Source of the DNA: Acidimicrobiales bacterium
GTDB taxonomy: Bacteria; Actinomycetota; Acidimicrobiia; Acidimicrobiales; SKKL01
Length of the DNA stretch: 64,000 nucleotides
Assembly: GCA_034521975.1 (NCBI GenBank)
Contig: JAXHLR010000002.1
Coordinates: forward strand, 1-64,000
Direction: 5' to 3'
In this document: piece after piece, positions 1 to 7,479 of the stretch
How positions within the stretch are numbered: position 1 is the stretch's first letter
Layout of the letters: the number at the start of each line of letters is the position of its first letter
Position numbers and translations under genes: made by a program
The notes under the pieces: model-generated
Seen by the model: only the letters and a program-made list of their open reading frames with translations
Told to the model about the DNA's origin: nothing
Databases searched by the model: none

Positions 1-73
1 GCATGTCGTCGAGGAGAAGGGTCTAGGGGAAGCCGTCGGGGAGACTAGATAGTTGTAGACATTTCGGGATACC

Positions 74-334
74 ATGGCTGGCATGAAGACGGTCTCGGTT
101 GGTGAACTGCGCCAGAACCCCACGGCGATGATCGATGATCTGGAACAGGGTGAGCCGTACACGCTGACTCGGCACAGCCGACCGGTAGGGACGATCATCC
201 CGGTCGCGTCGTCGACGACGATCATCGCCCCGAAGCGTGGGGGACCGGCGGACACGTCGTCCATTGCGCGCCACGAGCTCCGCACGGCGGGTTCGGTCGA
301 TGAACTGCTGGAGGACGAGAAGGGCGAGTGGTGA
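74..334 (+). CDS. Phd/YefM-type antitoxin
   Basis: Predicted antitoxin of a type II toxin-antitoxin pair. The 86-residue product has a Phd/YefM-like N-terminal DNA-binding half (VGELRQNP near residue 10, then a TLTRHSRPVGTIIP strand pair) and an acidic C-terminal tail (VDELLEDEKGEW) of the kind that wraps the toxin. It overlaps the downstream PIN toxin gene by 7 nt, which suggests translational coupling. A second ATG at 83 (MKTVSVGEL) is an equally plausible start. The family normally represses its own operon; no operator was identified here. Confidence 0.85.
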   Translation: MAGMKTVSVGELRQNPTAMIDDLEQGEPYTLTRHSRPVGTIIPVASSTTIIAPKRGGPADTSSIARHELRTAGSVDELLEDEKGEW

Positions 335-783
335 GCTCGCCCGCGGCGGAGCCCGGTTTCGAGGCGCCTGACCCGCCGAGTGGGATGTACTACCTGGACA
401 GCTCGGTCGGGGTGCGGATCATCCTCGGGCAGTCTCCGTCGGCGGCAGCATGGTTCGATCACGCGACGAGCGACGACACGTCGATGGTCGTGTCATCGCG
501 TCTCCTTCGGACCGAGATCACCCGGGTGCTGCGCCGAGAAGGTCTGCCGGTCAGCGAGCGGGACAAGCTGCTCTCCTACATCGGCACCATCCCGTTGGAT
601 CATGCGGTGCTGAACGAGGCTGAGGCCATCGTCCCTCACCTTCGTTCACTCGATGCGATCCATCTGGCCTCCGCCGTGCGATCCGGACTCGAGGACCTGA
701 TCATCGTCACCCACGATCAGGCCATGCGCGATGTCGCGGAGCAGATCGGCTTTCGGACCTACGACCCGGTGGCTTATCCATAG
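328..783 (+). CDS. PIN-domain toxin (VapC-like ribonuclease)
   Basis: Predicted PIN-fold endoribonuclease toxin. All four acidic metal-ligand positions expected of the family are visible: D24 (YLDSS), E63 (RTEITRV), D109 (LDAIHLA) and D130 (VTHDQA), counting from the GTG at 328. PIN toxins are about 130 residues, so the ATG at 385 (MYYLDSS, giving 132 aa) may be the true start; the GTG at 328 adds a poorly conserved-looking 19-residue leader but couples to the antitoxin stop. Target RNA cannot be inferred. The gene sits at the edge of an accessory module. Confidence 0.85.
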   Translation: MVSSPAAEPGFEAPDPPSGMYYLDSSVGVRIILGQSPSAAAWFDHATSDDTSMVVSSRLLRTEITRVLRREGLPVSERDKLLSYIGTIPLDHAVLNEAEAIVPHLRSLDAIHLASAVRSGLEDLIIVTHDQAMRDVAEQIGFRTYDPVAYP

Positions 784-844
784 CAACCCGACGGCACAGG
801 CCGATGGCCCCCAAGTCGGCTGACCCCCCACGTCCGGCTGAGGT

Positions 845-879
845 GCGGTAGCGCTTCTACACTTCTTCTACTGTGCGGG
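845..879 (+). repeat. 35-bp direct repeat, copy 1
   Basis: Begins GCGGTAGCGCTTCT and ends TTCTTCTACTGTGCGGG. It matches 2694-2728 at 32 of 35 positions. It lies 62 nt past the PIN toxin stop. Both copies carry GTAG/CTAC inverted tetrads. Function unknown. Confidence 0.75.
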
Positions 880-986
880 CTGGTACGGACCGACGCGGAA
901 CGTGACGCGACGGCATCTCGGTTTCGCGAATGCCCAGCTCAGTGGCACTGTCTGGTACGGAACGTGACGGGTTGGCATGGGTGTTA

Positions 987-1036
987 CCGGACTTCTCATC
1001 CGATGGTCGCAGGTTCGAATCCTGCCGGGGGCGCCA
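987..1036 (+). pseudogene. tRNA-Arg(TCT) 3'-half remnant, candidate attachment site
   Basis: The sequence reads as the second half of a tRNA: anticodon arm CCGGA/CTTCTCA/TCCGA with anticodon TCT (994-996), a 5-nt variable loop, a perfect T-arm (GCAGG-TTCGAAT-CCTGC, 1009-1025), acceptor 3' strand CGGGGGC, discriminator G and an encoded CCA (1034-1036). No matching 5' acceptor strand (GCCCCCG) or normal D-arm precedes it. One anticodon-stem pair is broken and position 37 is C instead of a purine. Integrases commonly leave a copied tRNA 3' half, so this is best read as an att scar beside the toxin-antitoxin genes. Confidence 0.7.
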
Positions 1037-1119
1037 ACGAGCACAAGAGTGCGTGAACGTCGATCGTGCTGTGCGGCGCGGTGAACTGATCGGGAGGTGA
1101 CCTGGCCTATGGGATGGGC

Positions 1120-1362
1120 TCACGCCGCGGACGGTGCGAGATCGTCCCAATGCGCTGCGGCGGTCTCGGCCCCGCTGGCGATGAGTCGGCGCAAGATCCC
1201 ATCCAGGGTCTCGGCGATGTCGAGCGACATCCAGCGTTCGCCACACGCGGGGCATTCCTCCATGGGCACACCGGTCACCACCGCGACCCGGCCATCGCGT
1301 TCGACCATCTTGGCTCGGTGCACGGCCACTCGATCGGCTTGGTCACATGTCTCACATCTCAT
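1120..1362 (-). CDS. YgiT-type zinc-finger protein (MqsA N-terminal-like)
   Basis: An 80-residue protein with two CxxC knuckles (MRCETC at residues 3-6 and ECPACGE in the middle), the pattern of YgiT/MqsA-type zinc-finger domains, followed by a helical tail (LDGILRRLIASG). In this family the zinc domain usually belongs to an antitoxin beside a small toxin gene. The start at 1362 overlaps the stop of the small upstream reading frame by one base (TGATG), which argues for coupling; an upstream in-frame start at 1392 would overlap that partner more. It has no C-terminal HTH, so it is shorter than full MqsA. Confidence 0.65.
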   Translation of the reverse strand: MRCETCDQADRVAVHRAKMVERDGRVAVVTGVPMEECPACGERWMSLDIAETLDGILRRLIASGAETAAAHWDDLAPSAA

Positions 1363-1508
1363 CAGCGTCTCGTCCTGTAGTCGTCGGACCAACGATCGGT
1401 GGATGGTTCGTACACGGTGATCAACCGGGAGCGGGTCGCCGCCTCCTCAGGGATCTCCTCGTACTCGATGGCGCCACGAGGCAACTGCAAGCGTTCGGTC
1501 CGGACCAC
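1362..1508 (-). CDS. Short, possibly truncated DUF4258-like partner of the YgiT-type gene
   Basis: A 48-codon reading frame from a GTG ends one base inside the start of the zinc-finger gene. Its C-terminus (LITVYEPSTDRWSDDYRTRR) resembles the end of DUF4258-type toxins that commonly precede YgiT-type genes. The upstream part of that domain is missing in this frame, and a second frame just upstream (starting at a GTG near 1560) also reads like protein. A frameshifted or decayed toxin is therefore plausible. Assignment rests on tail resemblance only. Confidence 0.4.
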   Translation of the reverse strand: MVRTERLQLPRGAIEYEEIPEEAATRSRLITVYEPSTDRWSDDYRTRR

Positions 1509-1610
1509 CCGGGTAGGTGACAGCGACGGTGTCGTCGGAGGTCGTCGCGATCGCGCTCACGGGCCGTGCAGCCCGTGGCGGAGGAACTAGGTTCGGCGGG
1601 TGTATTCGTG

Positions 1611-1616
1611 TACGCT
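1611..1616 (+). promoter_or_regulatory. -10 box for the HTH gene
   Basis: TACGCT sits 6 nt before the ATG at 1623, the leaderless arrangement seen throughout this window. It supports 1623 rather than an upstream in-frame start at 1566. Confidence 0.5.
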
Positions 1617-1622
1617 TACACT

Positions 1623-2144
1623 ATGACGGTTGGGGCTGAGGTTCGTCGGGTGCGTGAGCTTCGGGGGATGTCGATTCGTGAGCTGGCTGCTGCGGCTGGT
1701 GTGGCCCCATCGACGGTGTGGCGGATCGAGACCGATCGGGCTGACCCGAGTGCATCGACGCTCGCGGCGCTCTTTGACTCCATCCGGCTGGACCAGCGTG
1801 GTGGTGAGCCCACCCGTGAGGAGAAGGTGAGCCTCGCACTCGGCAGGCTGACTGCTGCTGAGGTGCTGCGCGATCCAGAGGCGGCGCTGGACCGCGCCCG
1901 TCGACGTCTGCAACACCAACTCGAGGACCCAGTGACACCACGAGCGTCGCGACGGTGGCTCACCGAGTGGAAGATGGTGATCGAACGGCCACTGGTCGAC
2001 ATCGTCGCCGTGCTGTTGGATCCGAGCCAGCGGGGCTGTGAGATGCGCCAGCACACACCGTTCGCGGGGCTGCTCTCTGACCAGGAGCGCCTCGACGTGA
2101 TCCGATCTCTCCGAGAGTGCCGGGATGAACGTCTCCCAGCTTGA
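1623..2144 (+). CDS. XRE-type HTH protein, likely antitoxin of the nucleotidyltransferase pair
   Basis: A 173-residue protein with an XRE-like helix-turn-helix at about residues 5-55 (RELAAAAGVAPSTVWRIE) and a longer C-terminal helical region without a recognised domain. It overlaps the next gene by 20 nt. An HTH protein directly upstream of a small nucleotidyltransferase is the arrangement of AbiE-like and related type II or type IV systems, so antitoxin/repressor is the inferred role. The start at 1623 is chosen because of the HTH boundary and the -10 box 6 nt upstream. Confidence 0.7.
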   Translation: MTVGAEVRRVRELRGMSIRELAAAAGVAPSTVWRIETDRADPSASTLAALFDSIRLDQRGGEPTREEKVSLALGRLTAAEVLRDPEAALDRARRRLQHQLEDPVTPRASRRWLTEWKMVIERPLVDIVAVLLDPSQRGCEMRQHTPFAGLLSDQERLDVIRSLRECRDERLPA

Positions 2145-2661
2145 ACACCTCATCCGGGCGGCGGGAGCGCTCCTGGGCGAGGACACGGTCATCGTGGTCG
2201 GAAGCCAGGCGATCCTCGCGACGGCGCCGATGGTCGACGACGAGTTGCTGACTCGGTCGATGGAGGCCGACCTGCTTCCTCTCGACGACGCGCACGGCGA
2301 CAAGGCAGACCTCATCGATGGAGTGCTCGGCGCAGGATCGAGCTTCGACGAACTGCACGGATACCACGGTGACGGGGTCAGCGAGCACACGCCTGTGCTG
2401 CCCGAAGGTTGGCGTGATCGACTCATTGAGCATGTGAACGACAACACCAACGGCGTGCGCGGTCTATGTCTCGAAGCGAACGATCTGGTGGTTTCGAAGC
2501 TGGCCGCAGGCCGCGAGAAGGATCTGGAGTTCTGCCGAGCGGCCCTGCGTGAACGCCTCGCCGAACATGACACCGTCGTGGCGCGCCTTGGGCTCACCGA
2601 GATCGATCCCGACCGGCGCGATGCCATCACCTCGATGCTGCGCTCGTGGCAGTCGGGGTGA
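2125..2661 (+). CDS. DUF6036-like nucleotidyltransferase, likely toxin
   Basis: A 178-residue protein with a minimal nucleotidyltransferase signature: the GS pair in VVGSQAIL (residues 26-27) and an acidic pair in MEADLLP (E47, D49), followed by a helical C-terminal half (VSKLAAGREKDLEFC). This is typical of DUF6036/AbiEii-like enzymes, some of which act as toxins by modifying tRNA or other substrates. The overlap with the HTH gene marks them as one unit. Substrate is unknown. A 35-bp repeat lies 33 nt after the stop. Confidence 0.65.
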   Translation: MNVSQLEHLIRAAGALLGEDTVIVVGSQAILATAPMVDDELLTRSMEADLLPLDDAHGDKADLIDGVLGAGSSFDELHGYHGDGVSEHTPVLPEGWRDRLIEHVNDNTNGVRGLCLEANDLVVSKLAAGREKDLEFCRAALRERLAEHDTVVARLGLTEIDPDRRDAITSMLRSWQSG

Positions 2662-2693
2662 GCCCCCCGACGACCGCATCTCTCGCGGGAGGA

Positions 2694-2728
2694 GCGGTAG
2701 CGCTTCTGCAGTTCTTCTACTCTGCGGG
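2694..2728 (+). repeat. 35-bp direct repeat, copy 2
   Basis: It begins GCGGTAGCGCTTCT and differs from the copy at 845-879 at three positions. Here it follows the nucleotidyltransferase toxin; the first copy follows the PIN toxin. Together they bracket the tRNA scar and two small toxin-antitoxin-like modules. Confidence 0.75.
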
Positions 2729-2833
2729 GCGGTCGGCCGGCGGTGCTGCGCAGCTGGCGCTCATGGGCATAGGGTCGGCGGAGGGGAAGACCATCCCGTC
2801 GGACCCGTCGGACGACGCTGAAGGGGAGATGTC

Positions 2834-3367
2834 ATGCAACGCCAGGTGTCGGAGCGGTGGGTCGTCCACGGGGTGATTGGGGCGATCGTCACCGCCGGTC
2901 TCGTGGCGTTCCCCGTCGTCACGACGGTCACGAGCGACGGTGAGGTCCCGTGGTTCTTGTGGCTCCTCCCCGTCGCGGGACTTGCCGTGGCGGCGTTCAC
3001 GTTGCGCACGGTGCTGCGGTCGGGCTTCGTCGTGTCGGCGGAAGGCCTGTCGGACACCCACGAGCTCGGCGACGAGACCGTTCCCTGGGACGACGTATCG
3101 GCATTCGAGTGGGAGATGTCGGGGTCGGGTTCGGGCGGCGGGCAGCAGCGCAACACCTACCGGCTCGTGGCCGTCACCTCGCACGGCCCGGTGCGCGTCA
3201 CCTCGATCGCCGCCACCGGCCGCAGCGCGCGTCGCATCACCCAGACGCTCTCCGCGGCACACGACGAGGGGCTCGTCCCTGAGCATGTGGCCGTCCACCG
3301 CCCACCGACCGCGGCCGAGCTTCTCCGCAAGCTGGGTGGGTTGTTCGACAGCAAGGACGAGCGCTAG
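2834..3367 (+). CDS. Membrane protein with a bacterial PH-like domain
   Basis: A 177-residue protein with two N-terminal membrane segments (about residues 10-30 and 38-58) followed by a soluble beta-rich domain (SGFVVSAEGLSDTHELGDETVPWDDVSAFEW) that resembles bacterial PH domains of membrane-anchored proteins. A GGGGAG ribosome-binding site lies 7 nt before the ATG. Its stop shares a base with the GTG start of the next gene, so the two are probably cotranscribed. Precise function is unknown. It is the first gene after the accessory module. Confidence 0.6.
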   Translation: MQRQVSERWVVHGVIGAIVTAGLVAFPVVTTVTSDGEVPWFLWLLPVAGLAVAAFTLRTVLRSGFVVSAEGLSDTHELGDETVPWDDVSAFEWEMSGSGSGGGQQRNTYRLVAVTSHGPVRVTSIAATGRSARRITQTLSAAHDEGLVPEHVAVHRPPTAAELLRKLGGLFDSKDER

Positions 3368-3873
3368 TGCATGCAGCACCGGCTCCGGTGAGCGGCCATG
3401 ATGGCGAGATGGCAGGTGTGCTCGCACTCGACGTCCCGCTCTCGGAGCTCGACGAACTGTTCCCCCAGACGCTCGGTCGGCCCGCACCCACGACCGAGAC
3501 CGGTGACGAGACCCTCGACCTGGTCGACGGGTTGGCGGGTGTCCTCTCGCCGGTGGTGGTGGACGCGCAGCTCCACTTCCTCCGGGACTCGGGCATCGAG
3601 GCCGGCTTGGACGAGGATCCCGACACCGGGCTGGTCCGCCCATCCGGGCCCGACGGGCCCTTCGCCCCCTTCGCCCCGATCGGGTACCGCGCCGAGGACG
3701 GCACCGTGTCGCTCGCCGTGCTCCTGGGGGCCAACTCGGGCGACACCGGGCTGGCGGTCGGTGCCGACGGCCGGCCGCTCGACGCCGAGCAGGCCGATCG
3801 CGCGGTCGCGTCGGTCCGCGCCCGTCTCGACCTCACCGGCGAGCTACGGGTGCTACCCGTCGTCGACCGCTGA
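3367..3873 (+). CDS. Hypothetical acidic protein
   Basis: A 168-residue protein I do not recognise. It is soluble, acidic, and has a proline/glycine-rich middle (SGPDGPFAPFAPIGYR) followed by an alternating hydrophobic strand (GTVSLAVLLGANSGDTGLAVGADGR). The GTG at 3367 overlaps the previous stop; an ATG at 3409 (MAGVLALDVPL) begins where the sequence becomes more regular and may be the real start (154 aa). No signal peptide or membrane segment is seen. Confidence 0.55.
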   Translation: MHAAPAPVSGHDGEMAGVLALDVPLSELDELFPQTLGRPAPTTETGDETLDLVDGLAGVLSPVVVDAQLHFLRDSGIEAGLDEDPDTGLVRPSGPDGPFAPFAPIGYRAEDGTVSLAVLLGANSGDTGLAVGADGRPLDAEQADRAVASVRARLDLTGELRVLPVVDR

Positions 3874-3910
3874 TCCCTGCTGCACGGACCGGACCGCCGC
3901 CGACCCCCGC

Positions 3911-3916
3911 TAGCGT
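3911..3916 (+). promoter_or_regulatory. -10 box for the helicase gene
   Basis: TAGCGT lies 10 nt before the ATG at 3927, at the long end of the leaderless spacing seen in this window. Confidence 0.35.
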
Positions 3917-3926
3917 CGGTGGGCCG

Positions 3927-5561
3927 ATGTCCCGCCCGATCCGCCTCCGCCGGTGGCAGAAGGAGGCTCTCGACCTCCTCGAACGCCATCCCGATCCCGA
4001 CTTCCTCGCGGTCGCCACCCCGGGGGCGGGCAAGACCACCTTCGCCCTTGCCGCTGTGGTCCGCCACCTCCACGCCAACCCCCAGCACCAGGTCGTGGTG
4101 GTGGCCCCGACCAGTCACCTGAAGCTGCAGTGGGCCCGAGCCGCCGCCCAGCTCGGCATCCACCTCGAGCCGTCGTGGTCGTCCGCTGCGGGCGAGCTCC
4201 CGTCGGACATGCACGGCGTGGCGGTCACCTACCAGCAGGTCGCCGCCAACCCCGACGTGCTGCGCCGCCACGCGCGACGCTGCATCGTCGTGCTCGACGA
4301 GCTTCACCACGCCGGCGACGAGCGAGCATGGGGCGACGCCACCCGCCACGCCTTCGACGCCGCCCCACAGCGACTGTCCTTGTCGGGCACCCCGTTTCGC
4401 TCCGACACCCACGCCATCCCCTTCGTCCGCTACGTGCAGGACGAGGCCGAGCCGGACTTCGACTACGGCTACCAGGCGGCGCTGACCGACCGCCGGGTGG
4501 TGCGGCCCGTCTACTTCCCCACCATCGGCGGGTTCATGGAGTGGACCGCGCCCGACGGATTGCTCAACGCGGCCAGCTTCGACGACGCCCTGGACCGCAC
4601 ACGGGCCTCGCAACGGCTGCGGACCGCGCTCAGCCTCGACGGCGAGTGGCTGCCCACCGTGTTGTCCCAGGCCAACGAACGGCTACTCGAGCTGCGGACC
4701 GTGCAACCCGACGCCGCCGGTCTGGTCATCGCCGCCGATCAGGACCATGCACGCGGCATCGCCGAGCTGTTGCGGGCCCGCCAGCGGGTCACCGCCATGG
4801 TCGTCACCTCCGACGACCCCACCGCGTCGCGACGCATCGCCGCCTTTGCCGACGGCGACCTGCCGTGGCTGGTCGCGGTGCGGATGGTGTCGGAGGGGGT
4901 CGACATCCCCCGCCTGCGGCTCGGGGTGTTCGCGACGACCACCACCACCGAGCTGTTCTTCCGGCAGGTGGTGGGACGCTTCGTGCGCCACACCGGGGGA
5001 CCGGCACGGCGTGAGCGAGCGTGGCTGTTCATCCCCGACGAACCCCGCCTTCGGCGCTACGCGGCGACCATCGCCGAGCAGCGCCGGCACAGCCTGCGAC
5101 GCAGTTGGGAGGACGGCGAGCGGCCCGAGGAGGCCGACGAGCCCGAGGCGCTCGACGAGGTGCCAGGGGAGGAGGAGCAGTTGTCGTTGTTCCAGGTGCT
5201 GTCCGCCGAGGTGGTCGAAGGCGCCGGCGCGGCATCGGTGTTCGACGACGATCCCGACGCCGAGCACTTCGACGAGGACGACGAGGACACCACGGTGCCG
5301 ATCGACCTCCCGCTTCCCCCGCCTCGCGGGCACGAGCGGTGGAGCGACGGCGGTGGTCGTCCGCTGGCCGAGGTGAAGCAGGAGCTGCGTGCTGCCAACG
5401 CCGAGATGGCCCGCCAGCTCGCTCGCTACACCGGTCTCAGCCACCAGGAGGTCAACGGCCGCCTCAATCGCGAGGTGTCGATCCTGCGAATCTCCGAAGC
5501 CAGCGCCGAGCAGCTCGAGGCACGGGTCGAGCGGGCCGAGAAGTGGCTGGCCAACCTCTGA
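3927..5561 (+). CDS. SF2 DEAD/DEAH-box helicase
   Basis: A 544-residue superfamily 2 helicase. The N-terminal RecA lobe shows a Q-like RRWQKEAL, Walker A TPGAGKTT (31-38), motif Ia APTSHLKLQW, Walker B/motif II DELHH (124-128) and motif III SGTPFRSD (153-160). The second lobe shows VSEGVDIPRL and motif VI QVVGRFVRH. An acidic linker (about 395-450) and a helical tail follow. The architecture matches the UvrB/type-III-restriction-like group that is usually a stand-alone DNA repair or defence ATPase; no nuclease or methylase is adjacent. It converges on the MFS gene with only 3 nt between stops. Confidence 0.85.
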   Translation: MSRPIRLRRWQKEALDLLERHPDPDFLAVATPGAGKTTFALAAVVRHLHANPQHQVVVVAPTSHLKLQWARAAAQLGIHLEPSWSSAAGELPSDMHGVAVTYQQVAANPDVLRRHARRCIVVLDELHHAGDERAWGDATRHAFDAAPQRLSLSGTPFRSDTHAIPFVRYVQDEAEPDFDYGYQAALTDRRVVRPVYFPTIGGFMEWTAPDGLLNAASFDDALDRTRASQRLRTALSLDGEWLPTVLSQANERLLELRTVQPDAAGLVIAADQDHARGIAELLRARQRVTAMVVTSDDPTASRRIAAFADGDLPWLVAVRMVSEGVDIPRLRLGVFATTTTTELFFRQVVGRFVRHTGGPARRERAWLFIPDEPRLRRYAATIAEQRRHSLRRSWEDGERPEEADEPEALDEVPGEEEQLSLFQVLSAEVVEGAGAASVFDDDPDAEHFDEDDEDTTVPIDLPLPPPRGHERWSDGGGRPLAEVKQELRAANAEMARQLARYTGLSHQEVNGRLNREVSILRISEASAEQLEARVERAEKWLANL

Positions 5562-5564
5562 CCG

Positions 5565-6815
5565 CTACCGAGGGGGTCGTACGAACAGCGCCACCACGGC
5601 CAAGCCCAGCGCCACCGCAGCCAGCACGTTGAGCACCGCCGAGTATGAGCCGAACCAGTCGGCGCCGAGTGACACGATCAGGGGACCGACGGCGCTGCAA
5701 CCGACCCCCGCGGCCATGACCACCCCGCGGATCTGGCCGATGCGCACGATCCCGAACCAACGGGGGAGGGCGGTGGCTTCGAGGGTGCGGATGGAGGCAC
5801 CGCTCGAGCCGAGCACGAACCCGTAGGCAGCGGCGGTGATCCCGGGGTGCACGGTCTGGACCATGACCGGCGCGCCCGCGAGCAGCACCAGACAGGCCCC
5901 GGTCAACAGCTTCGCGGGCACGCGGTCGGCGAGTGGGCCGATGAGCAGCGCGCTCCCCGCGCTGGAGACGGTGAGGGGGAGAAACGTCGCTGCGGCCTCG
6001 GTCGGGGTGAGTCCCCGCTGGGCCAGCAGGTCGACGTGGTGGAACATCAACCCGGTGCTGATCAGCGCCGACAGTGCGGTGGCAGCGGTCATCATGAGGA
6101 ACGCGGGATGACGGACCACCGCTGCCATCTCCCAGTCCGGCTGGTGCGCCCGGTGGGCGGTGGTCGCCTCGTCGCCGGTGGGTGCGGGGACCGTCGCCGC
6201 GTAGCGAGACGGTGGATCGGCGACGACCAGGACGCCCACCACCACGACGACGACCAGCACACCTGCCCCCAGGACCACCCAGCTCGTCCGCCATCCGAAG
6301 GCGGCGATGAGCGACGTCGAGACGATGGGCACCAGGGCCATCAGCGCACCGCCGGCCGCGGTCTTGATCCCGTTGGCGGTGCCGCGCGCCTTGTCGAACC
6401 ACACGGCCACGGTGGTCGTGGCGGTGAGGGTCAGCGCACCCTGGCCCAGGGCCCGGGTGCCGGCGAAGCCGATGGCCAGAGTGACGAACCCGACGACGCC
6501 GGACATGGCGACCAGCATCACGGCGAAGCCGCCGCCGAAGAGCAGGGTGGCGAAGCGCACTCCCTTGCGGTCGATGAGCCTCCCCGCGGCGGGCATGCTG
6601 AGCGCGCCGGTGAGCGTGCCCACCAGGTACGCGGCCGAGACGGCGGATCGTGAGAGGTCGAGATCGGCGGCGATGGGGTCGATGAACACCGACACCCCCA
6701 GCGTCTGCCCGGGTGCGGTCACACCCTGCAGGACCACCGCCGCGCCGAGGATCAGCCACGGCGACTGCCGCCAAGGGGCGCGGTTGGTGAGCGGTGACCG
6801 GTGGTCGAGGGTCAT
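5565..6815 (-). CDS. MFS transporter
   Basis: A 416-residue major facilitator with about 12 hydrophobic segments. The inter-helix loop after segment 2 carries the MFS signature (AGRLIDRKGVR, about residues 95-105), with a second copy at mid-protein (LIGPLADRVPAK). Sequence character (VLQGVTAPGQTLGVSVFIDPI at the N-terminus) resembles the oxalate/formate-monocarboxylate antiporter branch, but the substrate cannot be read from sequence. It starts 13 nt after the TetR gene and is very likely cotranscribed with it. Confidence 0.85.
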   Translation of the reverse strand: MTLDHRSPLTNRAPWRQSPWLILGAAVVLQGVTAPGQTLGVSVFIDPIAADLDLSRSAVSAAYLVGTLTGALSMPAAGRLIDRKGVRFATLLFGGGFAVMLVAMSGVVGFVTLAIGFAGTRALGQGALTLTATTTVAVWFDKARGTANGIKTAAGGALMALVPIVSTSLIAAFGWRTSWVVLGAGVLVVVVVVGVLVVADPPSRYAATVPAPTGDEATTAHRAHQPDWEMAAVVRHPAFLMMTAATALSALISTGLMFHHVDLLAQRGLTPTEAAATFLPLTVSSAGSALLIGPLADRVPAKLLTGACLVLLAGAPVMVQTVHPGITAAAYGFVLGSSGASIRTLEATALPRWFGIVRIGQIRGVVMAAGVGCSAVGPLIVSLGADWFGSYSAVLNVLAAVALGLAVVALFVRPPR

Positions 6816-6828
6816 CGGACGCGAGCGT

Positions 6829-7446
6829 CTACAGGTCGCCGAGACCGGCGGCGAGCGCGTCGAGGCTCACCTCGATGTAGCTGAGCAGGTCCTGGTCGGT
6901 GTCGGCGCTGACCCAGCGATCGACCGCCACCCGCAGTGCGCACACCGCTGTCGCGGCGAACAGGGTGGGGCGAATGTCGGTCTCGGGGTTGATCCCCGAG
7001 CGGTTGGCGACCACCGAGGCGATGGCGTCCTCGAGCTCGCCCTGGCGGCGCAGCATGTGGGCCTGCAGCGAAGGGTGGCTGTTGATGATCTCGGTGCGGG
7101 CGATCATGGCAGCCTGATCGTGGGTGAGCTCGTCGCCCAGGGCCCGAAGGGACTCGCGGACGGCAGTGAACGCCGACTCGGAGGGCGGGCGTCCCGCCAG
7201 CTCGCTGACGAGCTGTTCGACCAGCTCCTCGTGGGCGGGGTCGAGCAACGACTCCTTGGTCGGAAAGTACCGAAAGAGGGTGCGCTCGGCGACGTCGAGG
7301 GCCTCGGCGATCTCGGCCATGGTCACGTGCTCGTATCCTCGCTCGGCGAACATCTCGAGCGCGATGTCCTGCGCCTCGTTGCGGAGGCGAGCGCGGCGGC
7401 GAGCGCGGGTGTCGGAGTCGGCCGGATCGACCTCGGCGGCGGTCAT
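6829..7446 (-). CDS. TetR-family transcriptional regulator
   Basis: A 205-residue regulator with a classical TetR N-terminal HTH (ALEMFAERGYEHVTMAEI, then VAERTLFRYFPTKESLL) and a helical ligand-binding C-terminus. The ATG at 7446 is chosen over a TTG at 7455 because the latter overlaps the -10 box. It is the first gene of a TetR-MFS operon and is divergent from an RND exporter. A dyad lies between the two promoters, so it probably represses both in the absence of an exported ligand. Confidence 0.85.
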   Translation of the reverse strand: MTAAEVDPADSDTRARRRARLRNEAQDIALEMFAERGYEHVTMAEIAEALDVAERTLFRYFPTKESLLDPAHEELVEQLVSELAGRPPSESAFTAVRESLRALGDELTHDQAAMIARTEIINSHPSLQAHMLRRQGELEDAIASVVANRSGINPETDIRPTLFAATAVCALRVAVDRWVSADTDQDLLSYIEVSLDALAAGLGDL

Positions 7447-7454
7447 CGCCGCCA

Positions 7455-7460
7455 AGTGTA
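7455..7460 (-). promoter_or_regulatory. -10 box for the TetR-MFS operon
   Basis: On the minus strand TACACT ends 8 nt before the ATG at 7446. A GACACA lies 17 nt upstream as a possible -35. Confidence 0.5.
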
Positions 7461-7479
7461 CCGACCCACCTGTGAAATG

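Larger units (their letters stand above)
784..1119. other. Non-coding stretch with repeats and a tRNA scar
   Basis: This 336-nt gap between the PIN toxin and the YgiT-type gene has no convincing ORF. It contains one copy of a 35-bp direct repeat (845-879), short repeats CTGGTACGGA (880-889, 952-961) and GGAACGTGACG (897-907, 959-969), and the 3' half of a tRNA-Arg (987-1036). A D-arm-like string AGCTCAGTGG lies at 936-945. A minus-strand reading frame here is only the familiar translated shadow of a tRNA T-arm. Confidence 0.7.

Noticed and set aside
936-945. A D-arm-like AGCTCAGTGG upstream of the tRNA scar as its 5' half
   Set aside because: The spacing to the anticodon arm is about 40 nt too long and no acceptor 5' strand is present. 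A split or intron-containing tRNA is possible but unsupported.
857-1255. A 132-codon minus-strand frame across the tRNA scar
   Set aside because: It contains RPRQDSNLRPSD, the well-known mistranslation of a tRNA T-arm. It is not a gene.
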